This document shows positions 8,179 through 16,969 of a stretch of 64,000 nt of DNA, one piece after another. Made by a program: the position numbers and the translations under genes. Below the pieces are notes generated by a model, which saw only the letters and a list, made by a program, of their open reading frames with translations, was not told the DNA's origin and searched no databases. Numbering within the stretch: the stretch's first letter is position 1; every line of letters begins with the position of its first letter. The stretch comes from Hymenobacter puniceus (GTDB taxonomy: Bacteria > Bacteroidota > Bacteroidia > Cytophagales > Hymenobacteraceae): assembly GCF_014333525.1 (NCBI RefSeq), contig NZ_JACSCX010000002.1, positions 186,001-250,000 on the forward strand, given 5' to 3'.

Positions 8179-8844
8179 TCAACTCAGGCGCCCCTGGGTT
8201 TGTATCTTGTCCGACGGATGCACATGAATGCCGATAGTATCCTGGGTGGCGGCGCGAAGCATGGCCCGGGCCACAGTAGCGGCTTCCACGGCCCGGTAGC
8301 GCCGTAGCGGCCCCAGCAGCACTGGCCGCAGTGCGCGCAGAAGCGCGGCCCCCACTCGCTCGCCAAGGCGCTGCTCGCTTCGCTCACCCAGCAGCAGCGA
8401 AGGCCGGAACAGATGCACGGCCCGAAACGGCGTCTGGCGCACTGCTTCCTCCATTTCGCCCTTCACCCGGTTGTAGTAGATGCGCGACTTTTCGTCGGCG
8501 CCCATGGCCGACACCACCAGCAGCTGCACGGCAAAATTGCCGGCCGTAAGCGCCGCCAGCTTCACCACATACAGGTAATCGACGGTATAGAAGGCTTTTT
8601 TGGAGCCGGCCTGGCGCATAGTGGTGCCCAGGCAGCAGTATACATCATCGGCAATCAGGGCGAAGCGGTGCTCCTCGAGGTGGTCGAAGTCGAGGATGCG
8701 CTGCTCCAGCTTGGGGTGCACGATGGGCAGCGGCCGCCGGCCTACGGCCACCACTTTGGCGTAGCGGTCGGAGGCCAGCAGCAGGGGCAGCAGCTGGCTG
8801 CCAATCAGGCCGCTGGCCCCGGCAATGAGGGCAGTTTTCTGCAT
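8179..8844 (-). CDS. NAD(P)-binding Rossmann-fold protein, NmrA/HTATIP2-like oxidoreductase
   Basis: Protein of 221 residues. The N-terminus TALIAGASGLIGSQLLPLLL carries the GxxGxxG dinucleotide-binding motif (GASGLIG). It is followed by VVAVGRRPLP, whose Arg pair suggests NADP(H) preference. Atypical short-chain features follow: DVYCCLGTTMRQAGSKKAFYTVDYLYVVKLA, then LLVVSAMGADEKSRIYYNRVKGEME (a YxxxK-like YNRVK), then VHLFRPSLLLGER. This order matches the small family that includes eukaryotic HTATIP2/TIP30 and many bacterial NAD-dependent epimerase-like proteins. Substrate is unknown. It stands alone, with about 100-140 bases on either side. Confidence 0.88.
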   Translation of the reverse strand: MQKTALIAGASGLIGSQLLPLLLASDRYAKVVAVGRRPLPIVHPKLEQRILDFDHLEEHRFALIADDVYCCLGTTMRQAGSKKAFYTVDYLYVVKLAALTAGNFAVQLLVVSAMGADEKSRIYYNRVKGEMEEAVRQTPFRAVHLFRPSLLLGERSEQRLGERVGAALLRALRPVLLGPLRRYRAVEAATVARAMLRAATQDTIGIHVHPSDKIQTQGRLS

Positions 8845-8943
8845 GAGAGAAGGGAAACAACACCAGCCAGCCTGTTATTGCGGCCGCGCAGCTAGTAAGA
8901 CGGCCGCCAGCCGCCAGGGGTTGTCTGGGCCAGTCGTTACAGC

Positions 8944-9453
8944 TTATTCAGCAGAATCAACCGGGCAAAATATATCCAGATGAGCATTGGCAGGGTTATC
9001 TGTCGAAAACAAGACGGTATATTGTTTCCCGATATAATCCTTTATAGGAAGTCTCGGGTACAGGCCGGCCAAGTTTGCAAAGCCGTGGTAGATATACCGA
9101 CCGTAGCGAAAAGAATAGTGGCCTACCAGTGTGCTGTTTTTGCCTCCTGATCTGCCAACGTTGTGAATAGTGCCTGGGGCAGTAGCGGCATGGTTCAGGA
9201 TGTCCTGAGTTGCCTGGTACTGTTGCCAGTCGGAATAAAGGAATACGCCCGTAAGACCTAGTATTGCTACAGCACACCAAGCCAGATTATTACGTGTGCC
9301 GCGGCTCCGGTAAGCGTTCCAAATCATAGCAATGCTGCACAGCAACGCAACCGCACCACCTATCAGCGCGAAGGCAAAGGCAGCTTGACTGTACAGGATC
9401 TTATACGTAGTCGGACAGGCCCCGGGCAGGTCCTGAATCTGCCAGTTTTCCAC
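8944..9453 (-). CDS. Membrane protein of unknown function, DUF3592-like
   Basis: Protein of 169 residues from GTG 9453, five bases after the stop codon of the upstream S1-domain gene. The frame is open to GTG 9510 inside that gene, but the shorter form avoids the overlap. Two transmembrane helices are visible at about 22-45 (FAFALIGGAVALLCSIAMIW) and 54-72 (LAWCAVAILGLTGVFLYSDW). A soluble beta-rich domain follows, with TAPGTIHNVGRSGGKNS, GHYSFRYGRYIYHGFAN and YTVLFSTDNPANAHLD. That pattern (turn, small beta-barrel, proper stretch ...YTVLFSTDNP) recalls DUF3592 proteins, but the match is weak. It is probably co-transcribed with cvfB-like gene 9458-10297. Confidence 0.65.
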   Translation of the reverse strand: MENWQIQDLPGACPTTYKILYSQAAFAFALIGGAVALLCSIAMIWNAYRSRGTRNNLAWCAVAILGLTGVFLYSDWQQYQATQDILNHAATAPGTIHNVGRSGGKNSTLVGHYSFRYGRYIYHGFANLAGLYPRLPIKDYIGKQYTVLFSTDNPANAHLDIFCPVDSAE

Positions 9454-9457
9454 TTGT

Positions 9458-10297
9458 CTATTTTTCGGGCAGCAACTGGGTGCTTTCGGGCTGGAGCTGC
9501 ACCTGGCCACGCTTGTAGAGCGTGCCGAGGGCCTTTTTGAATACTTTTTTGCTCATGCCCAGGCGGCGGTAGATGTCGTCGGGCTCACTTTTGTCGCCGA
9601 GCGGGAGCAGGCCTTCGGGGGCTTTGCGCAGGGCTTCCAGCAGGGTGTCGGCGGCGGCCAGGGCTTCGTCGTGGCCAAGGCGCTGGAGGCTCAAATCCAG
9701 CTTGCCATCGGGGCGGATGGCGCGCACGTAGCCGGTGTGCACGTCGCCGAGGCGCAGGGGCTTAAACACTTCGTTGTGGTAAAGCAAACCCTGATGAGTG
9801 CCATCCACGATTACCTTGAAACCCATATCAGTTTCGGCGGCCACAAACAGCTCGGCCGTGTCGCCGACTTTACCGGCATAGGGCTGGTCGCTGAGAAACC
9901 ATTCCCATTTGGCCGAGGCCACAATCCGGTCGGTGGTTTCATCGAGGTACACGAACACGGTTTCGCGCTGGCCGACGCGCAGGTCGTGGCGCTGGTTGCG
10001 GTAGGGCAGGAACAAATCCTTCTCCAGACCCCATTCCAGGAATGCGCCGTTGGGCGTCACGTCGCGCACCGTCAGGGCCGCAAACTGGCCCACCGTGGCC
10101 AGCGGCTCCAGCGTGGTGGCAATCAGCCGGTCCTCGGAGTCACGGTAGACGAACACGCGCAGCACATCACCGATTTCGGTGCCTTCGGGCACGTATTTGC
10201 GCGGGATGAGCAGGTCGCCGTCGTCGGAAGAAAGGTAGAGGCCGAAGTCGACGGCGCGGGCCACTTCCAGGTCGTTGTAATCACCGAGCGCGAGCAT
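9458..10297 (-). CDS. cvfB: CvfB-type S1-domain RNA-binding protein
   Basis: Protein of 279 residues, the usual CvfB length, made of consecutive S1-like OB folds and a C-terminal winged helix. Visible parts: first S1-like domain FGLYLSSDDGDLLIPRKYVPEGTEIGD; second domain GAFLEWGLEKDLFLPYRNQRHDLRVG; third domain MGFKVIVDGTHQGLLYHNEVFKPLRLGD; winged helix at the end DIYRRLGMSKKVFKKALGTLYKRG. CvfB-family proteins bind RNA and affect virulence gene expression in Staphylococcus and Streptococcus; the role in Bacteroidota is not established. ATG 10297 is chosen because the conserved start (MLALGDYNDLEV) begins there; the open frame upstream is not conserved-looking. Confidence 0.92.
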   Translation of the reverse strand: MLALGDYNDLEVARAVDFGLYLSSDDGDLLIPRKYVPEGTEIGDVLRVFVYRDSEDRLIATTLEPLATVGQFAALTVRDVTPNGAFLEWGLEKDLFLPYRNQRHDLRVGQRETVFVYLDETTDRIVASAKWEWFLSDQPYAGKVGDTAELFVAAETDMGFKVIVDGTHQGLLYHNEVFKPLRLGDVHTGYVRAIRPDGKLDLSLQRLGHDEALAAADTLLEALRKAPEGLLPLGDKSEPDDIYRRLGMSKKVFKKALGTLYKRGQVQLQPESTQLLPEK

Positions 10298-10421
10298 GGG
10301 CAGAGAAATTGGCGTTTGAAGATAAAGGCTGCGCCGAGCCACCGGCAACCGCAAAGCTACGCAAACCAACCGCGGGCACGAAAAAGCCCTTACTGCATGG
10401 GGTAAAACAGCAATGCAGGAG

Positions 10422-10979
10422 TTACTGCTTACGGTCGAAGCGGCCGTTGGTAATTGTGACTGTCTTGGTGCGGTCGAACGTGCTGGCCGCAGTAAACTCG
10501 AACGTACCGGAGCCAATGCCAGTGCGCAGATCTGCGTTGGTCAGGTCCACACGACCTATATGCTGTGCATCAGTCACATATACTTCCCCACCACTACCCG
10601 ATATACTATAAGTTGCATGGCTTAAAATGACATTTGGGGCACCCTGTGGATAGTATTGGGTGGTGCGGTTAAGCAGATACGTATTGGGGATATCTTTTTG
10701 CAGGTAAAGCGTAACCGTCACATTCTGGCCGTCGCGCTGTCCATATATTCTCACGTAATAGGCGCTATCGAAGGCAAAACCACCGCCTATTGGCGGAATG
10801 GCATTCGGGCCAAGAATGCCACCGCTAGGCCAGCCTTTAGCTACGAAGGCTTTGCCATCGATGAGGCAGCCGCCTGTGTTCTGGCCCGTACGTGTGGCCT
10901 CCGGCAGCGCATCTACTTCCTCTTTCTTGCAGGCAGTAAGCAAAATCCCAATAAAGAGCATGAGTAACGATGGCTTCAT
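10422..10979 (-). CDS. DUF6252-like lipoprotein
   Basis: Protein of 185 residues with a lipoprotein signal (LLMLFIGILLTAC, lipidated Cys at about residue 17) followed by KKEE. The mature part resembles Bacteroidota DUF6252 lipoproteins: GGCLIDGKAFVAKGWPSGG near the N-terminus, a beta-rich core (NVTVTLYLQKDIPNTYLLN, ATYSISGSGGEVYVTD) and the typical ending GSGTFEFTAASTFDRTKTVTITNGRFD. Function unknown; probably anchored in the outer membrane. It is a single gene with about 120 bases to its neighbour and no obvious terminator. Confidence 0.78.
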   Translation of the reverse strand: MKPSLLMLFIGILLTACKKEEVDALPEATRTGQNTGGCLIDGKAFVAKGWPSGGILGPNAIPPIGGGFAFDSAYYVRIYGQRDGQNVTVTLYLQKDIPNTYLLNRTTQYYPQGAPNVILSHATYSISGSGGEVYVTDAQHIGRVDLTNADLRTGIGSGTFEFTAASTFDRTKTVTITNGRFDRKQ

Positions 10980-11245
10980 AGCGGAGTAGAAAAGGATTCA
11001 ACAGTAATGCTTTGCCTTCCCAGTATCTTAAGTTGCTGGCAAGGCAGCAGCAAACTCAATACATCAGGGAGGCACGGTAAGGTTACCTAGTTTCCAGTGC
11101 GTCTGGTGCTGGCCCCGCGAAAAGAATGTCCGGCAATCGGACTTTTGAAATTTGGGAATTTCGCCGCGTTAAGCCCTGGATTTCCGGCATAACTGCTACT
11201 CAGCGCCAATCGGCTAGCACCCGGCCCGGACTTTACGACTGTGGC

Positions 11246-13165
11246 TTACTCGTAGCGCACCACGCCGGGCTGGCCGAAGCTGAAGTCGCTGAAGTCGTAG
11301 TAGGAGCGGGAGCTTTCGTAGATGCTGAAGCCGTTGGGCGTGGCCAGCCCGCGCGGGTAGAAACCCAGCAGCAGCTGAAACGTGCGGATCGGCAGGTACT
11401 CGTTGCGGAAGCGCAAACCCGCCCCGAAGCCGGTGTAGGGCTTGTCGTGGAAGGGCAGCGTGCGGCCCGGGGTGCGCGTGTTCAGCCAGGCGGCATCGGC
11501 AAATACTAGCATAGCCAGTCGGAAGCCCAGAAACGAGACGGGCGTAAACACGGTGGTTTCGTAGTTGAGCACCACCCGGCTGGTGCCGCGCAGGTCGGTG
11601 GCCGGTGAGAAGCCCCGCAGGCCCCGGTCGCCGTTGATGGCCAGCAGCTGCTCGCCGGGGCGGCGGTTGAGGCCGATGGCGTTGCGGCTCCATAAGAAGT
11701 GCCGCCACTGGAAGTTGCCGCGGTGGTAGAGCCGCGTGAAGTACAGCAGCTCGGTGCTCACGAGGCCCTGCTGCCAGTCGTTGGACGGGCGCCGCACAAA
11801 CGAGCCAAACTCCCCGCTCATGTACAGATAGCCGCCGCGCGGGCTGTAGCTGGCTGTGGAGGCGCGCAGGCCGTAGTAGTGGCGGTTTTGCTGGCGGTTC
11901 ATTTCGTAGCCCACCGTGGCGCTCAGCAGCGTGCCGGCCGGAATATCCTCGGTGCGCCCGAAGCCGAACAGGTATTTGTCTTTGTAGTAGCGCCGGACGC
12001 TGTAGCCTACCGTGCCCAGCACGGCGCTGGCGTCGAGGTAGTCGGGGGTGGGGCGGGCCGAAAAGCTGGAGCGCTGCAGGCGGGCCGCCACAATCAGGCG
12101 GGCGGGGTTTTCGTAGCCCAAATCGTAGGAAGGCAGAGGCAAAGAGCGGCCTACCCACACATCCTGGGTGGTGTAGCGGCGGGGCGTATAGGTGGGCAAC
12201 TGGCCTTCGGGCGGCTGCTGAGGCGTGCCATCGGGGCGCGGCAGCACTATGCCCTGGTCGTAGGCGTACACCGACAGAGCCCCGGCGTACTTGGTGTTGA
12301 TGGAGTAGAAACCCCGGCTGATGGTGAAGCCGCCGTACTTGTTTTCAAACTCGTTGTGGTAGCGCGCCTCCCCGGTCACGAAATGGCGGAACGGCACCTG
12401 GTAGCTGCCTTCGTAGCTCCAGGGCTGCGGCGAGCGGCTGCCGTACTGGTAGGAGTTGCGGAACTGGTGGCCCAGCCCCAGAAAGTTCAGGTCGCGCAAT
12501 CCGATAACGCCGGCGCCCACGTCGCGCACCTCCCACGAGCCGTTGAGGCTGAACACGTCTTTGGTCACGATTTCCACGTCCACGCTGTCGGCGGAGCTGG
12601 TGCGCTCGTTCACGAACACCCGCGCATCGAGCAGCTCAGGCGTCTGGCGCAGCAAACGTTCCGATTCGGCCAGATCCTGTGGCTCCAGTTCCTCGCCCAC
12701 CCGAAACAGCAGCACCTGCCGCACCCGCGTGCGGGAAGTTTTGATGTGCAGCAGGTTGCCGGTTTTTTCCAGCACGTTGCGCGGCACCCGCGTCGAGTCG
12801 GCGATGTTGTAGCCGAAGGCCGTGAGCGTGCGGATGTTGATCTGCCGCACGATTTTGTAGTTGTGCTGGTCGTATTGCCGGTCCAGCAGCGCGGCGTCGA
12901 GGCCGGCTTGGTCTTCGCGGCGAGGCGTGAAGTTGAACAGCGCCGACGCGGCCTTGCCGGCAATGGTTTTGCGGCGGGTATAGGCCTTGAGGCTATTGAG
13001 CAGCCGTTCCTGGTCGAAGCGGCGACGCAGCGAGTCGGGACGGGTGCCGTTGGCGCGGCGGGCAGTGTCTACGGGCGCAACAGCGTTGTTCTGGGCCACA
13101 GCGGTGCCGGCTAAGCCTACGAAGCCCAGTACCACCAACATCCAGAAAAGCAACCGCTTGCTCAT
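11246..13165 (-). CDS. BamA/TamA-superfamily outer-membrane protein
   Basis: Protein of 639 residues. The signal peptide MSKRLLFWMLVVLGFVGLAG supports ATG 13165. The N-terminal half contains one or two POTRA-like modules: NIRTLTAFGYNIADSTR, VRQVLLFRVGEELEPQDLAE, SERLLRQTPELLDARVFVN and VDVEIVTKDVFSLNGSWEV. The C-terminal half is a 16-strand-type barrel, including NEFENKYGGFTISRGF, GDRGLRGFSPATDLRGTSR (a VRGF-like RGF/RGFS loop), LVFADAAWLN and GAGLRFRNEYLPIRTFQLLLGFYP. Family members fold or export outer-membrane proteins or lipids. Fewer POTRA domains and modest length suggest a paralog rather than the essential BamA. It is transcribed divergently from the radical SAM gene. Confidence 0.88.
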   Translation of the reverse strand: MSKRLLFWMLVVLGFVGLAGTAVAQNNAVAPVDTARRANGTRPDSLRRRFDQERLLNSLKAYTRRKTIAGKAASALFNFTPRREDQAGLDAALLDRQYDQHNYKIVRQINIRTLTAFGYNIADSTRVPRNVLEKTGNLLHIKTSRTRVRQVLLFRVGEELEPQDLAESERLLRQTPELLDARVFVNERTSSADSVDVEIVTKDVFSLNGSWEVRDVGAGVIGLRDLNFLGLGHQFRNSYQYGSRSPQPWSYEGSYQVPFRHFVTGEARYHNEFENKYGGFTISRGFYSINTKYAGALSVYAYDQGIVLPRPDGTPQQPPEGQLPTYTPRRYTTQDVWVGRSLPLPSYDLGYENPARLIVAARLQRSSFSARPTPDYLDASAVLGTVGYSVRRYYKDKYLFGFGRTEDIPAGTLLSATVGYEMNRQQNRHYYGLRASTASYSPRGGYLYMSGEFGSFVRRPSNDWQQGLVSTELLYFTRLYHRGNFQWRHFLWSRNAIGLNRRPGEQLLAINGDRGLRGFSPATDLRGTSRVVLNYETTVFTPVSFLGFRLAMLVFADAAWLNTRTPGRTLPFHDKPYTGFGAGLRFRNEYLPIRTFQLLLGFYPRGLATPNGFSIYESSRSYYDFSDFSFGQPGVVRYE

Positions 13166-13396
13166 AGCTACTAAGTAAGGCGCAAAACCACCTTTCCGCA
13201 AGGTACGGAGCCCGCAAAGTAGTTGTGTTGCCGGCCCTGCGCCGGACGTGGCGCAGGCAGTTGTTCTTAACGGCAAAGCACGGCATAGCTCGGCTGTAAA
13301 TACTTCATATTACCGGAACATTTCCAATGAATTTAGTCTTTTGTATAGTGCGTATGTGCGCGCAAGATTCTATTTTTAAGCCTCGAAACTGCCCAG

Positions 13397-14665
13397 ATGA
13401 ACGAACAGCGCATTCAGGAAAAGCTAAGCATATTGGCAGACGCCGCGAAGTATGATGTATCGTGCTCCAGCAGCGGCGGCAAGCGCAAAAACGTGGACAA
13501 AGGCCTAGGCAATGCCGAAGGCATGGGCATCTGCCACAGCTACACCGAAGACGGCCGCTGCGTGAGCTTGCTGAAGATTCTGCTCACCAACCACTGCATC
13601 TTCGACTGTGCCTACTGCGTGTCGAGAAAGAGCAACAACGTGAAGCGCGCTGCCTTCACTGTGGACGAAGTCGTGGACCTGACCATGAACTTCTACCGCC
13701 GCAACTACATCGAGGGTCTGTTCCTGAGCAGCGGCATCTTCTCCTCGCCCGACTACACCATGGAGCGCCTCGTGCGCATCATCAAAAAGCTGCGCACCGA
13801 GCACAAATTCAACGGCTACATCCACGTGAAAGCCATTCCGGGCGCCTCGGAAGAGCTGATACAGGAAGCCGGTCTGTATGCCGACCGCCTGAGCGTGAAC
13901 ATCGAGCTGCCTTCTGAAATGGCCTTGCAGAACCTAGCGCCCGAGAAAAACTACGCCGAGATTCTGACCCCGATGGCTCAGATTCGGGACGGCATCACCC
14001 AGAACAAAGAGGAAAAGGCGCTTTTCAAGAAAGTACCGCAGTTTGCTACGGCCGGCCAAAGCACGCAGCTCATCGTGGGCGCTTCTGAGGAAAACGACCT
14101 GCAGATCATCAACCTGAGTGATTCGCTCTATAAAGGCTACGGCCTGAAGCGCGTGTACTACTCCGGCTACATTCCCGTCACCGACGACGCCCGCCTGCCG
14201 CAGGTAACGCAGCCGCCCCTCATCCGGGAGCACCGCCTCTACCAGAGTGACTGGCTGATGCGCTTCTACGGCTTCCAGGCCGACGAAATCCTGGACCCGG
14301 CGCACCCGTTCCTCGACTTGGAAGTGGACCCCAAGCTGGCCTGGGCGCTGCGTAACCGCCACGTATTTCCGGTGGATATCAATACTGCCGACTTCGAGAT
14401 GATTCTGCGCATTCCCGGTGTGGGCGCGCGCTCGGCCAAGCGCATTGTGGCCGCCCGCCGCTTCGGACCACTCAGCCTCGACCACCTGCACAAGTTTGGC
14501 GTGGTGCTCAAGCGCGCCAAGTTCTTCCTCACCTGCCGCGGCCAGGCCCTTTCCACCCGCGACTACGACGAGCAGACCATCCGCCGCCAGATTCTGTTTG
14601 GGGCCGGCTCGGTTCGCTCGGCCCTCGTCACCCAACAACTCGATTTGTTCGCCCAAGCCTCCTAA
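13397..14665 (+). CDS. Radical SAM protein, putative DNA modification/repair (TIGR03916 type)
   Basis: Protein of 422 residues. The radical SAM cluster motif CxxxCxxC is CIFDCAYC (about residues 71-78), preceded by SLLKILLTN. Further conserved pieces are GLFLSSGIFSSPDYTMERL, GYIHVKAIPGASEELI and DRLSVNIELPSE. The C-terminal part has a helix-hairpin-helix, ILRIPGVGARSAKRIVAARRF (about 333-353), expected to bind DNA. This architecture matches the family annotated as putative DNA modification/repair radical SAM protein, always found with a DUF4130 partner; the partner is at 15080-16033. The biochemical reaction has not been established to my knowledge. Start ATG 13397 gives the usual N-terminus (RIQEKLSILADAAKYDVSC). 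Confidence 0.93.
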   Translation: MNEQRIQEKLSILADAAKYDVSCSSSGGKRKNVDKGLGNAEGMGICHSYTEDGRCVSLLKILLTNHCIFDCAYCVSRKSNNVKRAAFTVDEVVDLTMNFYRRNYIEGLFLSSGIFSSPDYTMERLVRIIKKLRTEHKFNGYIHVKAIPGASEELIQEAGLYADRLSVNIELPSEMALQNLAPEKNYAEILTPMAQIRDGITQNKEEKALFKKVPQFATAGQSTQLIVGASEENDLQIINLSDSLYKGYGLKRVYYSGYIPVTDDARLPQVTQPPLIREHRLYQSDWLMRFYGFQADEILDPAHPFLDLEVDPKLAWALRNRHVFPVDINTADFEMILRIPGVGARSAKRIVAARRFGPLSLDHLHKFGVVLKRAKFFLTCRGQALSTRDYDEQTIRRQILFGAGSVRSALVTQQLDLFAQAS

Positions 14666-14668
14666 ATG

Positions 14669-14733
14669 AGTTGTCGGTTGCTAGTTGCTGGTTGTCAGTC
14701 AACCTACTTACTGACAACTAGCAACCGACAACT
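14669..14733. repeat. Inverted repeat after the radical SAM gene
   Basis: Perfect 19-base arms, AGTTGTCGGTTGCTAGTTG (14669-14687) and its complement (14715-14733), begin 3 bases after the stop codon. Spacer is 27 bases and itself contains a related TTGTCAGT/ACTGACAA pair. There is no T-tract, so it is a dispersed palindrome or an mRNA-stabilising 3' hairpin rather than a classical terminator. Confidence 0.8.
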
Positions 14734-14748
14734 AAAACCCTAAATCCC

Positions 14749-14922
14749 ATGACCATCTCTCATCGCGCCGCCGACGCGCCGGCCGCTGCCACCGCCCATT
14801 CCGTAAAAGTGGCCCGCATTGCCTGCTGCTGCAAGCTCTCCGACCTGCTGCCGCTGGTGCAGCAGCTGCACCAACGCACGGCTCGCCCGGTAGATAAGTC
14901 CCGGCAGTCGGAGGCCGCGTAG
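14749..14922 (+). CDS. Possible small protein between the radical SAM and DUF4130 genes
   Basis: Open frame of 57 codons starting with ATG 14749 and ending TAG 14922, on the same strand as both neighbours. The predicted peptide is Ala-rich at the N-terminus, then has a Cys cluster (ARIACCCKLSDLLPLVQQL) and an amphipathic helix. GC-rich third positions fit coding use, but the region is short and flanked by palindromes, and the antisense strand is also open. Family unknown. It may be a real small protein or chance. Confidence 0.35.
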   Translation: MTISHRAADAPAAATAHSVKVARIACCCKLSDLLPLVQQLHQRTARPVDKSRQSEAA

Positions 14923-14932
14923 GGCAGTAGAG

Positions 14933-15043
14933 CGGAGTGGCACTCCGTTCTGCCGCACACTGGTCAGCTCCACGGAGGCAGCTTTATGCATATAGGGCCT
15001 GTTCCTGGCTTGGCGCTACGTGCCAGAACGGAGTGCCACTCCG
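14933..15043. repeat. Pair of inverted palindromic units upstream of the DUF4130 gene
   Basis: CGGAGTGGCACTCCGTTCTG at 14933-14952 and its exact complement at 15024-15043. Each unit is itself a palindrome (CGGAGTG-x-CACTCCG). The second ends 36 bases before the start codon, so a folded transcript could affect expression of the downstream gene. Confidence 0.75.
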
Positions 15044-15079
15044 ATTAAACTCTACCAACTCTTTTCCAGATTTCCGTTG

Positions 15080-16033
15080 ATGAGCCGTTCCCTTGCGCCT
15101 GTTCCTCACGCCAACCGCACGGCTGCCGCTGCTACCGGCGCTAAGGCGTCTCGCCCCGGTGCGCCCCAGCTTAGCAATCCGCCACTGAATTATGCGTATG
15201 ATGGCTCGTTTGAGGGCTTGCTGACTGTAATCTTTCAGGTTTATGACCGCAAGGCGGCGCCTAATTCCATTCAGCCGGTGGGGGCGGTGCAGGGTGGCCT
15301 GTTCGTGCTGCCCGTAGAAGTTGACACCGACGAAACGGCTGCCGCCCGCGTCTGGGACGGCCTGCTGCGCTACATGGATAAAGATGCGCGCACCCGGCTA
15401 TTTCACGTGTTTCTGAGTGAGCAGCCCGACCGGGAAATGCTGGTCTTCCGCTACGCCGACCTGGCCATGCGCGCCGGCCGCGACATCTCCGAAAATTATT
15501 CCGACGACAACGTGCGCCGCGTGCAGCGCCTGGCCCAGCAGATGTACCGCGAAAAGCACCGCATGGAGGCTTTCGTGCGCTTCGAGAAAACCCAGGATGG
15601 CCTGTTTCACGCCACCATTGACCCCGATTTCGACGTGCTGCCGCTTATCGCGCCGCACTTTACCAAGCGCTACGCCGACCAGCGCTGGCTGATATTCGAT
15701 AAGCGCCGCCGCTACGGCCTCTACTACGACCTCACCCGCACCGACGTGGTGGAATTTGAAAGCGCCGCGCCGCAGCGCACTACCAGCGTATCGGCCACAG
15801 TGCTGGATGAGCGGGAGCCGCTGTTCAAGCTGCTCTGGCAGTCGTACTTCGACCATGTGAACATCCCGGAGCGCAAGAATATGAAGCTGCACCGCCGCCA
15901 CATGCCGCTACGCTACTGGCGCTACCTCAGCGAAAAGCAGCCGCGCGAGCAGCCTTTCCGGCCCATCCAGAACAAGCGCCCGGTGCAGCCCGGCGGCCCG
16001 GCGCTGGGTGCGGCCCCTGCAGAAAGCGAATAG
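15080..16033 (+). CDS. DUF4130/TIGR03915-type protein, partner of the radical SAM protein
   Basis: Protein of 317 residues from ATG 15080; a 20-residue extension from 15020 would run through the palindrome and is not used. After a variable N-terminus (Ala/Arg-rich, about 40 residues) the conserved domain begins with YAYDGSFEGLLTVIFQVYD. Later segments are RYADLAMRAGRDISENYSDDNVRRVQ, FVRFEKTQDGLFHATIDPDFDVLPLI, PHFTKRYADQRWLIFDKRRRYGLYYD and the C-terminal RKNMKLHRRHMPLRYWRYL. This is the family of probable DNA-metabolism proteins, sometimes called SAM-associated uracil-DNA-glycosylase-like, which occurs only beside the radical SAM gene. The two presumably act together on damaged or modified bases. 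The last 35 residues are Pro/Gln-rich and probably disordered. Confidence 0.9.
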   Translation: MSRSLAPVPHANRTAAAATGAKASRPGAPQLSNPPLNYAYDGSFEGLLTVIFQVYDRKAAPNSIQPVGAVQGGLFVLPVEVDTDETAAARVWDGLLRYMDKDARTRLFHVFLSEQPDREMLVFRYADLAMRAGRDISENYSDDNVRRVQRLAQQMYREKHRMEAFVRFEKTQDGLFHATIDPDFDVLPLIAPHFTKRYADQRWLIFDKRRRYGLYYDLTRTDVVEFESAAPQRTTSVSATVLDEREPLFKLLWQSYFDHVNIPERKNMKLHRRHMPLRYWRYLSEKQPREQPFRPIQNKRPVQPGGPALGAAPAESE

Positions 16034-16089
16034 GAGGGCGGCCGGAAACACGTAATTTGCGGCCTCATTCTGCTCCTCGTCGTTATTAT

Positions 16090-16941
16090 ATGTCTAGTAC
16101 TCTCGTCTTCGGTGGCGCCGGCCAACTCGGCCAATGCCTGCAGCACGTTGCCCAGGAACGCAATCTGTCCGGCCTCGTTTTCCTGCCAGAGGAGCAGGCC
16201 AACATCCTTAACACCGAAACGCTGCAAGCTGTTTTCGCGGAGCACCGGCCCGCCTACGTCATCAATTGTGCTGCGTACACAGCCGTAGACAAGGCCGAAG
16301 ACGAAGTAGACTTAGCCCGCAAAGTAAACCGTGACGGTGCCGAGAACCTGGCTCGCCTCTGTGGCGAGTTCGGCACCACGCTGCTGCACATCAGCACCGA
16401 TTTCGTGTTTGCCGGCACCGGCAACCAACCCCTCCAGGAAACCGACGAAACCGCGCCCATCAGCGTATACGGCCTCACCAAGCTGGAAGGCGAGCAGGTG
16501 ATTCCGCAGCACACCGAGCGGTATTTCATCCTGCGCACCAGCTGGCTTTACTCCGAGTACGCCAACAACTTTGTGAAAACCATGCTCCGCTTCGGCAAGG
16601 AGCGGGATGAAATGCGCGTCATTTGGGACCAGCTGGGCACGCCTACTTACGCTATTGATCTGGCCGGCGTGCTGTTGCACATCATTGAAACCGGCAGCAC
16701 CGCCTATGGCCTCTACCACTACAGCAACGAGGGTGTCACGTCGTGGTACGACTTTGCGGTGGCCATCTTCGAGCTGGGCGGTCTGCCTACCCGCACCGTG
16801 CCCATCCGCACCGCCGAGTATCCCACCAAAGCCACCCGCCCCGCCTTCTCCGTGATGGACAAAACCAAAGTGAAAACCGCGCTGGGCGTGACCATTCCGC
16901 ATTGGCGCGGGAGTCTGCAGGTGTGTATGGGGCGGCTGTAG
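16090..16941 (+). CDS. rfbD: dTDP-4-dehydrorhamnose reductase family protein (RfbD-like)
   Basis: Protein of 283 residues, an extended short-chain reductase. The NAD(P)-binding motif is FGGAGQLGQCLQ at the N-terminus. Other landmarks are NCAAYTAVDKAEDEVDLA, LHISTDFVFAGTGNQP, the catalytic YGLTKLEGE (YxxxK), RTSWLYSEYANNFVKTM and DQLGTPTYAIDLA. RfbD reduces dTDP-4-keto-L-rhamnose to dTDP-L-rhamnose, the last step of the rhamnose donor pathway for surface glycans. The rfbA, rfbB and rfbC partners are not in the window, so the pathway assignment depends on the rest of the genome. ATG 16090 is used because the conserved core starts there. Confidence 0.92.
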   Translation: MSSTLVFGGAGQLGQCLQHVAQERNLSGLVFLPEEQANILNTETLQAVFAEHRPAYVINCAAYTAVDKAEDEVDLARKVNRDGAENLARLCGEFGTTLLHISTDFVFAGTGNQPLQETDETAPISVYGLTKLEGEQVIPQHTERYFILRTSWLYSEYANNFVKTMLRFGKERDEMRVIWDQLGTPTYAIDLAGVLLHIIETGSTAYGLYHYSNEGVTSWYDFAVAIFELGGLPTRTVPIRTAEYPTKATRPAFSVMDKTKVKTALGVTIPHWRGSLQVCMGRL

Positions 16942-16969
16942 CGGCATAACTCTTGGAAGTGTAGCGGGT

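Noticed and set aside
11699..13114. Plus-strand frame of 471 codons opposite the BamA-like gene
   Set aside because: Val/Ala/His-rich shadow; the minus strand has signal peptide, POTRA and barrel features.
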